From Candidatus Bipolaricaulota bacterium (GTDB taxonomy: Bacteria; Bipolaricaulota; Bipolaricaulia; UBA7950; UBA9294): a stretch of 64,000 nucleotides of DNA. Positions 42,951-50,821 of the stretch are shown here, in pieces. The first letter of the stretch is position 1; each line of letters starts with the position of its first letter. The translations under genes and the position numbers were made by a program. The stretch is taken from assembly GCA_028278555.1 (NCBI GenBank), contig JANQEA010000043.1:124001-188000 (forward strand). Direction: 5' to 3'. The notes below the pieces were generated by a model, which was not told where the DNA came from, searched no databases, and saw nothing but the letters and a program-made list of their open reading frames with translations.

Positions 42951-43415
42951 ATGGAGACCGGAGAGAAGTTGAACGCACTGACGGAGGCGATCATCGGCGC
43001 AGCCATGGCCGTTCACTCCGAGTTGGGTCCCGGTCTTCTGGAGTCTGCGTACGAGAGATGTCTTGGCATTGAACTCGAAGAACGAGGACTGAGAGTCGAG
43101 AGACAGAAGATACTGCCTCTCACGTACCGCGGCATCGAACTGGAGTTCGGATATCGTCTTGACCTCCTGGTCGATGAGAAGGTGGTTGTTGAGGTCAAGA
43201 CGGTCGAAGCTCTGGCACCGATTCACGGCACCCAGCTTCTCTCGTACTTGCGGCTTTCGGGATGCCATGTTGGCCTCCTTCTGAACTTCAATGTCGCCAG
43301 CCTGAGAGATGGCATCCAACGTGTGGTCAACGACTTCCCTGGGCCTGAGTATTCATCTGCATCCTCTGCGCCCTCTGCGTTTCGAGCTGTTGCTTCACCG
43401 AAGGAGGATTCATGA
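42951..43415 (+). CDS. GxxExxY family protein
   Basis: 154 residues. The namesake motif is GPGLLESAYERCL, followed by LDLLVDEKVVVEVKTVEAL, which resembles a PD-(D/E)xK nuclease-like core. Biological function is not established. The C-terminal tail (SSASSAPSAFRAV) is encoded by the flanking repeat. The last codons contain the ribosome site of the downstream carbamoyltransferase, and the stop overlaps that gene's ATG (ATGA). It lies between repeats of CGCAGAGG-type units and interrupts an otherwise tight metabolic operon, so it looks like an inserted element. Confidence 0.85.
   Translation: METGEKLNALTEAIIGAAMAVHSELGPGLLESAYERCLGIELEERGLRVERQKILPLTYRGIELEFGYRLDLLVDEKVVVEVKTVEALAPIHGTQLLSYLRLSGCHVGLLLNFNVASLRDGIQRVVNDFPGPEYSSASSAPSAFRAVASPKEDS
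43354..43382 (-). repeat. Right inverted repeat of the GxxExxY insert
   Basis: TCTGCATCCTCTGCGCCCTC followed by TGCGTTTCG. Reverse-complemented it reads CGAAACGCAGAGGGCGCAGA and onward, matching the left repeat. It is translated as the C-terminus of the GxxExxY protein. Confidence 0.65.
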
Positions 43416-44434
43416 GTTGGTTCGATCTAGCCGGGCGGAACCTGATCAGCGAAGTCGACTGGACCCGCGAGGAGTACGACCTCGCGATGAAGGTGACCGA
43501 TCAGCTGAAGGGCGCCTACTACAGCCGCACACCGCACCACACGCTTCAGGATAAGACGTTCGCGATGCTCTTTTTCGCCGGGTCGACGCGGACGCGGATG
43601 TCGTTCGAGACCGGGATGACCCAGCTCGGCGGACACGCCCAGTTCCTCAACCCGTCGACGATGCGGATGTCGCTCGAGGACAAGCCGGGGGCCGGCGAGA
43701 CGGTCAAGGACACCGCGAAGGCGATGGCGCGCTTCTGCGACGGTATCGGCATTCGCCTGCTCGACGACGCGATCGATCACTACGGCTTCGCCGACGAGGT
43801 CATGCGCAAGTTCGGCGAAGAGGCGGAAGTCCCGGTCATCAACATGGCCTCCGACATCAACCATCCCTGCCAGTCGCTGACCGACATCTACACGATGCAC
43901 GAGAAGCTCGGCGGCGACGTCAAGGGGAAGAAGATCGTCATCATGTGGGCCTACACGCCATGGATCCGCGGTCTCTGCTCGGTGCAGGGGACGGCCCTGA
44001 TCTCGTCGATGTACGGGATGGACGTTGTCGTCGCGCATCCGCCGGAATACGACATGGATCCGAACGTGATGGCTCAGTGTCGCGATCTCGCCAAGGCCTC
44101 CGACGGCCAGTTCACGGTGGAGAACGACCTCGACGTGGCGCTCGAGGGCGCCACGGTCGTCTTCCCACGGAACTGGTTCACGATGGGTCGCTACGAGATC
44201 GGCAAGGAGAAGGAACACGAGATCGCGCTCAAGTACAAGGATTGGTCCTACACGGCCGAGAAGCAGGCGCTGACCGATCCTGGGTATCTCCTTCAGTGCA
44301 TGCCGGTCGACCGCGGCCACGAGGCGTCGCCCGAGGTGTGCGACAACGAGCGGTCCTGGATCTACGATCAGGCGGAGAATCGCCTCCATACCCAGAAGGC
44401 GATCATGACGCTGACCATGGGGGGCAGGCTGTGA
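43412..44434 (+). CDS. YgeW-like carbamoyltransferase, STRTR type
   Basis: 340 residues, same fold as the 41832 gene but clearly diverged. It keeps the canonical GSTRTRMSFE carbamoyl-phosphate loop, INHPCQSLTDIYTM, and a variant CMPVDRGHEASPEV where most have HCLP. The latter loop binds the second substrate, so specificity differs from the first enzyme. GAAGGAGG lies upstream inside the GxxExxY frame. The molybdenum hydroxylase gene follows 13 bases downstream. The resemblance to E. coli YgeW is by context and motif; the reaction is not proven. Confidence 0.88.
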   Translation: MSWFDLAGRNLISEVDWTREEYDLAMKVTDQLKGAYYSRTPHHTLQDKTFAMLFFAGSTRTRMSFETGMTQLGGHAQFLNPSTMRMSLEDKPGAGETVKDTAKAMARFCDGIGIRLLDDAIDHYGFADEVMRKFGEEAEVPVINMASDINHPCQSLTDIYTMHEKLGGDVKGKKIVIMWAYTPWIRGLCSVQGTALISSMYGMDVVVAHPPEYDMDPNVMAQCRDLAKASDGQFTVENDLDVALEGATVVFPRNWFTMGRYEIGKEKEHEIALKYKDWSYTAEKQALTDPGYLLQCMPVDRGHEASPEVCDNERSWIYDQAENRLHTQKAIMTLTMGGRL

Positions 44435-44447
44435 GGCAGGCTCCAGC

Positions 44448-46730
44448 GTGAACGATCGACGGACGAGTCTGATCGGGGCGAGCGTTCCTCGCCCCGACGC
44501 CGTCGACAAGGTCCGGGGTGAGGCGCGGTTCGCCGATGATCTTACGTTCCCGGGCATGCTCCACGGAGCCGTCGTCCGGAGTCCGCATCCGCACGCTCGC
44601 ATCCTGAACATCGACCCGAGCACTGCGCTCGAAGATCCTGACGTCGTCTGCGTTGCCACGCACGAAGACGTTCCCGGGACAAACATCGTTCACGTCATCT
44701 ACGACGATCAGCCGGCGCTTGCCTCGGAGACCGTCCGCTATCTCGGCGAGCCGGTCGCACTCGTCGCTGCCACGACGAGACGCGCCGCGAAGCGCGCGGC
44801 GGAGAAGGTCGCCGTCGATTACGAGGAACTCCCTGTCGTCGACGATCCGGTGATGGCGCTCGAGCCGGGCGCGCCGATCATTGTCGCCGATCCGGCCGCG
44901 GCCGAGGGTGGGGGGAACTGCTTCAACAAGATGGTCCTTCGCAAGGGCGACGCCGAAGCAGGATTCGCCAAAGCGGATGTGATCGTCGAGGCGGAGTACG
45001 CGACCGGGTACCAAGAGCACGCCTACATCGAGCCCCAGGGGGCGACGGCCGTCCCGGACGACCTCGGATCGATCGCAATCTACGGCTCTGTCCAGTGCCC
45101 GTTCTACGTTCAGAACGCGGCGGCGAAGGTGATGGGCTTGCCGCTGTCGAAGGTCCGGATCGTCCAGACGTCGACCGGAGGCGCGTTCGGGGGAAAAGAG
45201 GACGTACCTTCTCTGATCTGCTCCCTCGCTGCAGTGATGGCACGGAAGGCGCGACGGCCGGTGAAGCTGATCCTCGATCGGGGCGAAGACGTCCTGACGA
45301 CGAGCAAGAGGCATCCGTCGCGGGTCCGATACCGGACCGGGGCCAAGTCTGACGGAACGATCACCGCGATCGAGGTCGACGTCATCCTGAATGCCGGTGC
45401 CTATCAGACCCTCTCCTCCGCCGTCCTCTGGCGGAGCCTCTGCACGGCGGCCGGACCGTACCGCGTACCGCACGTGAAGGTCGATGCAAGATCGGTGGCG
45501 ACGAACACCGTACCGAATGGGGCCTTCCGAGGGTTCGGCAGTCCGCAGGTGATCTTCCCGCACGAGTCGCAGATGGATCTTCTGGCCGACAAGCTGGGGA
45601 TCGACCGAGCCGAGATTCGTCGTCGGAACCTGCTGATCCCAGGAGACGAAACCTCAACCGGACAGGTCGTGGCCGACAGCGTCGGCGCCCTCGACACGCT
45701 CGATCAGGCGATCGAGATGTCCGAGTGGCCAAGCCTGCTCGAACGCGTGGCCGCCTTCAACGCGTCGCACGACGACCGAAAACGAGGCGTCGGCCTCTCC
45801 AGCGTTATCTACGGTGTCGGCCTCGGCGGGAAGGCCCCTTTCCTCGACAAGGCAGGGGCGACGATGAAGCTCGAGGCGGACGGTTCGATCGCCGTCGCTG
45901 TCGGCACCGTCGAGATGGGCCAAGGTCTGACGACGATCATGCTGCAACTTGCCGCGGAGGCCCTCGGTGTTCCGATTGACCGTGTCCACATGGCTCCGGT
46001 CGACACGAGCCGGGTTCCGGACAGCGGGCCGACGGTCGCCTCTCGGGGGACGATGATGAGCGGTCTGGCCGTTCTCGATGCGGCCGAGAAACTCAAGGCC
46101 AGGATCGGAGCCGTCGCATCGGAGCTCGGCATCTCTGCAGAGGAGACGGGCACACGGCTGCCTGAGATTGCCTCCTCCTTCTGGCTGCGCAACCTCGATC
46201 CGGCCGTCGAAGGGTGGGCGGAGACCGAGCCGGTCAGCTGGGATCCAGAGACGGGTCTCGGGGACGCTTATCCGGTCTACGCCTACGCGACACACGTCGC
46301 TGAAGTGGAGGTTGATACGGCGACAGGGGAAGCGCACGTCGTCGACTTCATCGCTGTTCACGACTCCGGGATCGTCCTCAACCGGACGCTGGCGACGGGC
46401 CAGGTCCAGGGAGGGATTGCCCAAGGGATCGGCTTCGCACTGATGGAGGAGATCCCGCAGCGAGAGGGCCGTCTGATCGTGAATGGGCTGACAACCTACC
46501 GCTTGCCGACGGTTCAGGACGTCGCGCCGTCGACGAAGGTCGGCTTCGTCGAGGCTCCCTTCCCATCCGGGCCATACGGAGCCAAGGGGATCGGCGAGGT
46601 TCCTTTGATGGCGTCTCATGCCGCCGTTGCCCGTGCCGTGGCACACGCGACTGGGACTCGGGTCAACGAGTATCCGCTCGACCCGCCGCGCGTCCGCGCA
46701 CTCTTCGCCACGGTCGATCGACCTTCGTAG
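44448..46730 (+). CDS. Molybdenum hydroxylase large subunit (xanthine dehydrogenase-like)
   Basis: 760 residues: Ald_Xan_dh_C domain at the N-terminus (VRGEARFADDL, RYLGEPVALVAA) and the molybdopterin-binding region after it (GGAFGGKED, NGAFRGFGSPQ, GTVEMGQGLTT). The C-terminal GAKGIGE carries the catalytic Glu. It hydroxylates purines or other N-heterocycles using water. No FAD or 2Fe-2S subunit gene is adjacent, so those must be elsewhere or replaced. FRGFGSP differs from form I CO dehydrogenase. GTG start, 13 bases after the carbamoyltransferase; the last gene of the unit. Confidence 0.9.
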   Translation: MNDRRTSLIGASVPRPDAVDKVRGEARFADDLTFPGMLHGAVVRSPHPHARILNIDPSTALEDPDVVCVATHEDVPGTNIVHVIYDDQPALASETVRYLGEPVALVAATTRRAAKRAAEKVAVDYEELPVVDDPVMALEPGAPIIVADPAAAEGGGNCFNKMVLRKGDAEAGFAKADVIVEAEYATGYQEHAYIEPQGATAVPDDLGSIAIYGSVQCPFYVQNAAAKVMGLPLSKVRIVQTSTGGAFGGKEDVPSLICSLAAVMARKARRPVKLILDRGEDVLTTSKRHPSRVRYRTGAKSDGTITAIEVDVILNAGAYQTLSSAVLWRSLCTAAGPYRVPHVKVDARSVATNTVPNGAFRGFGSPQVIFPHESQMDLLADKLGIDRAEIRRRNLLIPGDETSTGQVVADSVGALDTLDQAIEMSEWPSLLERVAAFNASHDDRKRGVGLSSVIYGVGLGGKAPFLDKAGATMKLEADGSIAVAVGTVEMGQGLTTIMLQLAAEALGVPIDRVHMAPVDTSRVPDSGPTVASRGTMMSGLAVLDAAEKLKARIGAVASELGISAEETGTRLPEIASSFWLRNLDPAVEGWAETEPVSWDPETGLGDAYPVYAYATHVAEVEVDTATGEAHVVDFIAVHDSGIVLNRTLATGQVQGGIAQGIGFALMEEIPQREGRLIVNGLTTYRLPTVQDVAPSTKVGFVEAPFPSGPYGAKGIGEVPLMASHAAVARAVAHATGTRVNEYPLDPPRVRALFATVDRPS

Positions 46731-46749
46731 CGGACCTTCTTGAAGAGAA

Positions 46750-46773
46750 ACGGGGAGGCCGGAGCCTCCCCGT
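46750..46773. terminator. 10-bp hairpin between convergent genes
   Basis: ACGGGGAGGC and GCCTCCCCGT with loop CGGA, 20 bases after the molybdenum hydroxylase stop and before the convergent exported-protein gene. It could stop transcription from both sides; T-runs are poor on both strands. Confidence 0.65.
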
Positions 46774-46803
46774 CGGGTCGTCTTCGATGCCTGATGGTCT
46801 CTG

Positions 46804-47481
46804 CTAGAGGCCGAGCGCGGCGAACAGGGCCGAGAAATCGATCCCTCCCTGCAGGACGCCCTCGAGCGTCGTGACGCCGAGCATCCCGACGATCGTGTTG
46901 AAGAAGTTCTCGATCCCCTCAGCCGGCGCCGTCATGATGATCGGCATCAGCGAGGTCTGGAGATCCATTCCGAGCGACGTAGCCAGGCCGGCGAGGTACT
47001 CGGCGTTGTCCAGGAAGAACTGCTCGAACGCGGCGTTCAACGCGGCGGGATTCGCCTCGCGGAGGGCGACAATCCCCTGGCCGAAGAGATACCCGAGCTT
47101 CGCGATCGAGGTGAAGTACGGCTTGCCGGCCATCGACTCACCGGAGAGCCAGACGGCGAACGTCGGAACGGCTGTGGCGGGCTGCCAGTCGAGTTCGAGG
47201 GTTCCGTTCGAGACGAGACTTCCGACGAACGTGAACGACGTGCCGGTCGTTCCTTCCATCGGGACCATCGCGCCGCCGAACTCAATCTTGTTGACGATCG
47301 TCACTTCCTCGTCAAATTCGAGGAGCAACCCGGTGACATCAACCCCCGTCGTGTTGTTGAACAGCCACACCGCGGTATCGCCAGCGACGTACGTGTCGAA
47401 CCAGACATCCTGCGCCCACGTCGCAAACGACAAGATCGCGACCAGACCCAATACCAGCCCTACGGTCTTGCCTCGCATCAT
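46804..47481 (-). CDS. Exported protein of unknown function
   Basis: 225 residues with a clear signal peptide (MMRGKTVGLVLGLVAILSFA, cleavage after ATWAQ). The mature part begins with strands around YVAGDTAVWLFNNTTGVDVTGL that look like a small beta-sandwich, then a helical half. No family is recognised. ATG 47481 is chosen for the AAGGAGG site; the upstream part of the open frame is not signal-like. Monocistronic, between two convergent/tandem neighbours. Confidence 0.65.
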   Translation of the reverse strand: MMRGKTVGLVLGLVAILSFATWAQDVWFDTYVAGDTAVWLFNNTTGVDVTGLLLEFDEEVTIVNKIEFGGAMVPMEGTTGTSFTFVGSLVSNGTLELDWQPATAVPTFAVWLSGESMAGKPYFTSIAKLGYLFGQGIVALREANPAALNAAFEQFFLDNAEYLAGLATSLGMDLQTSLMPIIMTAPAEGIENFFNTIVGMLGVTTLEGVLQGGIDFSALFAALGL

Positions 47482-47548
47482 GCCAGCCTCCTTGGCAGAA
47501 GAGAATGGGTGCATTCTAGCCGGAGGTGGAGGGTCAGGCAAAGCGTGA

Positions 47549-48228
47549 TCAGCGACCTGAGCGTCGTTCGACGGTGCCTGCGTACGCCTCAGCCCAGCGG
47601 AGATCTTCGGGGACGGTGATCTTCAGGTTGATCGTCTCTCCCTCGACCGTGAAGACGGGCTCTCCCTGCTCGAGGAAGGCCGACGCGTCATCGGTCACCG
47701 TGCTGCTTGCCTCCTCCAGAGATCGGATGACCAGATCTCGTCGGAAGGCCTGTGGTGTCTGTGCGCGGACGATCGACGAGCGATCGAGAATCTCTCCGAC
47801 GCGCTCCTTGTTACTGGAGAGTCGGTAGAGCGTCTCGATCGAGGGAAGAATGGGAACGACGGCTCCGTGGGTCTCCGCCGCGTCGAGGATGCGGTCGATC
47901 AACTCGCGGCTGACGAACGGGCGGCATCCGTCGTGGATCAAGACGGTCGCCTCGGCGGCGGAACGGATCCCGGCGAGCGACGATTCCCGTCGCGTCGCTC
48001 CCCCCGCGACAACCCTCGCAGTCGGCGCAGTCGGGGAGAGAGCCTCTCGCGCGATTTCGACATCGGAACGATGCACGACGACGACGATCTCCGCGACGCG
48101 CGAGACAACAGAGAAGGTCTCGACGGCGTGGAGGAAGAGCGGGCGTCCGGCGAGTTCGAGGAAGGCCTTCCGTGCGGTGGAACGCATCCGCTCCCCGCGC
48201 CCGGCGGCGAGGATCACCGCGCTGGCAT
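47549..48228 (-). CDS. ispD: 2-C-methyl-D-erythritol 4-phosphate cytidylyltransferase
   Basis: 226 residues. Transfers CMP to MEP in the non-mevalonate isoprenoid pathway. Nucleotide-binding N-terminus VILAAGRGERM with a basic residue further on, HDGCRPFVS (variant of the HDAARP motif), and AQTPQAFRR near the C-terminus are IspD features. IspF is not adjacent. The ATG directly follows the stop of the PD40 lipoprotein gene, so the two are coupled. Although near a molybdenum hydroxylase gene it is not a molybdopterin cytidylyltransferase. Confidence 0.92.
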
Positions 48229-48738
48229 TCATCCGCCGGATGGCTCGGTGACCTGAGTGATCTTCATCAGGCTCCCGTCGCTCGGGTCGATGGCATAGAT
48301 TTCCCAAGCGTCCGAGCGATTCGAGTTGAAGTAGATCCGCCCGTCGGTCCCCCAGTCGGGGTTGATGTCGTCCTTCTCGTGGGTTGTTAGGCGTGTGACG
48401 GTCAGGGTATCGAGATCGATGAGGTAGATGTCGACGTTCTCGTTCCGGCTCGATGCGAACGCGAGGCGATCGCCGGCTGGCGCCCACGTGGGAGACCAAT
48501 CCGGATCTTCGTTCCGGGTCAGCTGCCGCTCTTCGCCGGTCTCGAGATCCCGGATGTAGAGCTCAAGACTGTCGTCGGTCGGCGATTCGTAGGCGAGGGA
48601 TCGCCCGTCCGGCGAGAGAGCCGGCTCCCAGTGGGTGTAGTCGGGCTCGTCGCCTCCGAAGAAGCCGCAGCCCGAGACGAAACAGAGAAGGAGGAGTCCG
48701 GCGCAACAGGTTGTCATGAGAGATCTCACGATCGCCAT
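48229..48738 (-). CDS. Lipoprotein with TolB-like PD40 repeats
   Basis: About 169 residues. A signal peptide ends in lipobox VSGC. At least three PD40/WD40-like beta-propeller repeats follow (ALSPDGRSLAYES, PTWAPAGDRLAFASSR, PDWGTDGRIYFNSNR), too few for a closed propeller, so it may oligomerise. The start could be ATG 48738 or an upstream GTG at 48756. It sits between the PIN/TRAM gene and ispD in one minus-strand unit. Confidence 0.75.
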   Translation of the reverse strand: MAIVRSLMTTCCAGLLLLCFVSGCGFFGGDEPDYTHWEPALSPDGRSLAYESPTDDSLELYIRDLETGEERQLTRNEDPDWSPTWAPAGDRLAFASSRNENVDIYLIDLDTLTVTRLTTHEKDDINPDWGTDGRIYFNSNRSDAWEIYAIDPSDGSLMKITQVTEPSGG

Positions 48739-48743
48739 CCTTT

Positions 48744-49799
48744 CTAGCGTTCCCACCGAGGAGTCTCCCCGGCCGGTTCGACGAAGAGCATTCGGCCTGC
48801 CTCCGTCTGCAGCGTGCTCTTGACCGTCGCCTTGATCGTGCGTCCGACGTGACGGCGACCGTTTTCGACGACGACCATCGTGCCGTCGTCGAGATAGCCA
48901 ACGCCCTGGTTGATCTCTTCACCGCGATCGATGATTTCGACCGAGATCCCCTCTCCGGGAATGAATCGCGGCTTGACCGCATTGGCGAGCTCGTTCACGT
49001 TGAGGATCTGTACCCCTTCCACTTGAGCCACGCGATTCAGATTGAAGTCGGTCGTCACCAGCGTGGCTCCTTCGTCCTTCGCCAGGCGGATCAGCTTCCG
49101 GTCGACCTCGCGGATCGAAGGATAGTCCTGGGTGACGACGCGAATCCGGACATTCTCGTCGTGCATCAGTTCGTTGAGGATATCGAGGCCGCGGCGGCCT
49201 TTCCGGCGCCGGAGGCTGTTTGACGAGTCAGCGATGTTCTGAAGTTCAGCGAGGACGAACTCGGGGACGAGAACCTCTCCCTCGATGAAGCCGGTCGTGA
49301 GGAGCGTTCCGATCCGTCCGTCGATGATGATGCTCGTGTCGAGGAGCTTCCCTGGCAGGGCCTTCTGGCGGCGGTTTCTCGGAGGAATCGGGGAACCGTC
49401 GCCGACCCGCCAGATCGGTCGATCGAGCGTGAAGCCGATCCGCAGGCCGACCAGCGTGCTTCCGATCAGGAGGAAGCCCTGCGCGACGCGGACCGCGCTA
49501 CCGGCCGGGAAGGCGATGCCAAGCGCGAAGTGAAAGACGATCCCGATCAGGGTCGCACCGAGTCCGACGATGAAGCTGTTGGTGAACCGGATCTCGGCGT
49601 TCTCCTCGAGCCAGATCGGGAACAGACGCTTCCAGATCTGGTGAAGGAGCGTCGCGGCTACGCCTCCGGCCACGGCGCCGAGAATCAGGCTCGTCACGAC
49701 GGAGGGAATGCCAATCAAGGAGGGGATGAGTCGATAGACGGCCGAAGCCCCTCCCGCAGCGATGATGATGGAGGAGAAGAATAGGAGAGAAGAGACCAC
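48744..49799 (-). CDS. Membrane PIN/TRAM-domain protein (YacL-like)
   Basis: 351 residues: about four N-terminal hydrophobic segments, a PIN nuclease-like domain (LLDTSIIIDGRIGTLL with the first acidic residues, later LVTTDFNLNRVA) and a C-terminal TRAM RNA-binding domain (about 290-345). YacL-type proteins are often next to ispD in other bacteria, as here. An RNase or RNA-binding role is inferred. The GTG start follows GAGGAGG. Promoter TTGTTG-17-TATAAT lies on the minus strand. Confidence 0.88.
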   Translation of the reverse strand: MVSSLLFFSSIIIAAGGASAVYRLIPSLIGIPSVVTSLILGAVAGGVAATLLHQIWKRLFPIWLEENAEIRFTNSFIVGLGATLIGIVFHFALGIAFPAGSAVRVAQGFLLIGSTLVGLRIGFTLDRPIWRVGDGSPIPPRNRRQKALPGKLLDTSIIIDGRIGTLLTTGFIEGEVLVPEFVLAELQNIADSSNSLRRRKGRRGLDILNELMHDENVRIRVVTQDYPSIREVDRKLIRLAKDEGATLVTTDFNLNRVAQVEGVQILNVNELANAVKPRFIPGEGISVEIIDRGEEINQGVGYLDDGTMVVVENGRRHVGRTIKATVKSTLQTEAGRMLFVEPAGETPRWER

Positions 49800-49873
49800 A
49801 ATACCATACCTCCTCGAAGCCGCGGTCGTGAGGCTGTATCGCAGGCCCCACTTCGCTTTCGTTAGAGTGGATC

Positions 49874-49902
49874 ATTATACGAACCGCTTGTATTGACAAC
49901 AA
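49874..49902 (-). promoter_or_regulatory. Promoter of the PIN/TRAM-PD40-ispD unit
   Basis: Minus strand TTGTTG (49902-49897), 17-bp spacer, TATAAT (49879-49874). Its -35 overlaps the plus-strand -35 of the prmC promoter, so the two may compete. Confidence 0.6.
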
Positions 49903-49921
49903 GATTTCGCTATTGTATTCG
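49893..49921 (+). promoter_or_regulatory. Promoter of the prmC-ftsEX unit
   Basis: Consensus TTGACA (49893-49898), 17-bp spacer, TATTCG (49916-49921). The -10 is imperfect. Confidence 0.5.
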
Positions 49922-49948
49922 GCAAATGAGGGCTGTCGGCCTTCGTGG

Positions 49949-50821
49949 GTGGGGGGGACGACACTGAGTACCGAGTGGACCATCCGTGAGGTTCTGAACT
50001 GGACCCGCGGCTATTTCGAGGCTGCCGGAATCGTCCAGCCGCGGTTGGAAGCGGAGATTCTCCTCGCACACGCGCTCGATGTCGAACGGCTCAATCTCTA
50101 CATCTCACCGGATCAACCCCTTACGATCGACGAGCGATCGCGATACCGGACGGTCGTCAAACAGCGGCGAGACGGAACACCTCTTCAGCACTTGATCGGC
50201 GAAGTTCAGTTCTTCGGGCTCCGTTTCCGCGTCAGCCGGGATGCCCTGATTCCGCGGCCGGAGACCGAGGAACTCCTCGATCACATCCTGAAGCTCGTGC
50301 CGCGCGACCGGGAGATCGGCTGCCTCGATCTGGGGACAGGGACCGGCGTGATCGCCGTCTGCCTGGCGCGCTACTTCCCACAGGCGGCTGTGACGGCCGT
50401 CGACATCTCCCCGTCGGCCCTCGACGTCGCTCGAGGAAACGCGGCGCTGAACGGCGTCGAGGACCGGATCGCCTTCGTCGAAAGCGATTGGTTCGACCGC
50501 GTCTCCGGCGGCTACGATCTGATCGCGTCGAACCCGCCGTACGTCGATGAGAAGGACCTGGAGAGGCTTCCGGCCGAGGTGAGAGACCACGAGCCTCGCG
50601 AGGCGCTTGATGGCGGCCCTGGCGGCCTGAGAGAGATCGGGGCGTTGATCGAAGCGATTCCGAGTTACCTGAACTGCGGCGGCCTGGTCTTCCTCGAGAT
50701 CGGCCGCGGTCAGGACGAAGCGGTGGCGAAGATGCTGGAGTCGGCAGGCTTCGTCGAGGTACGGATGGAGTCGGATCTCGCCGGAAATCCACGGTACGCG
50801 GTGGCAGAATGGCCGTCATGA
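49949..50821 (+). CDS. prmC: Release factor glutamine methyltransferase
   Basis: N5-methylates the Gln of the GGQ motif in peptide release factors. Helical N-terminal domain, then a SAM-binding core with CLDLGTGTGVIAV and the active-site NPPY (IASNPPYVDEKDL). About 290 residues. The start is uncertain: GTG 49949 is used here, CTG 49964 has the better GGGGGGGA site, and the frame is open to 49913. The end overlaps the ftsE start. Confidence 0.93.
   Translation: MGGTTLSTEWTIREVLNWTRGYFEAAGIVQPRLEAEILLAHALDVERLNLYISPDQPLTIDERSRYRTVVKQRRDGTPLQHLIGEVQFFGLRFRVSRDALIPRPETEELLDHILKLVPRDREIGCLDLGTGTGVIAVCLARYFPQAAVTAVDISPSALDVARGNAALNGVEDRIAFVESDWFDRVSGGYDLIASNPPYVDEKDLERLPAEVRDHEPREALDGGPGGLREIGALIEAIPSYLNCGGLVFLEIGRGQDEAVAKMLESAGFVEVRMESDLAGNPRYAVAEWPS

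Noticed and set aside
44448..46730. Carbon monoxide dehydrogenase large subunit (CoxL)
   Set aside because: The active-site loop reads AFRGFGSP, as in xanthine-dehydrogenase-like enzymes, not the form I CoxL loop, and coxM/coxS are missing.
47549..48228. Molybdopterin cytidylyltransferase (MocA) for the nearby molybdenum hydroxylase
   Set aside because: HDGCRPFV and AQTPQAF are IspD motifs, and the gene belongs to the PIN/TRAM-ispD unit.
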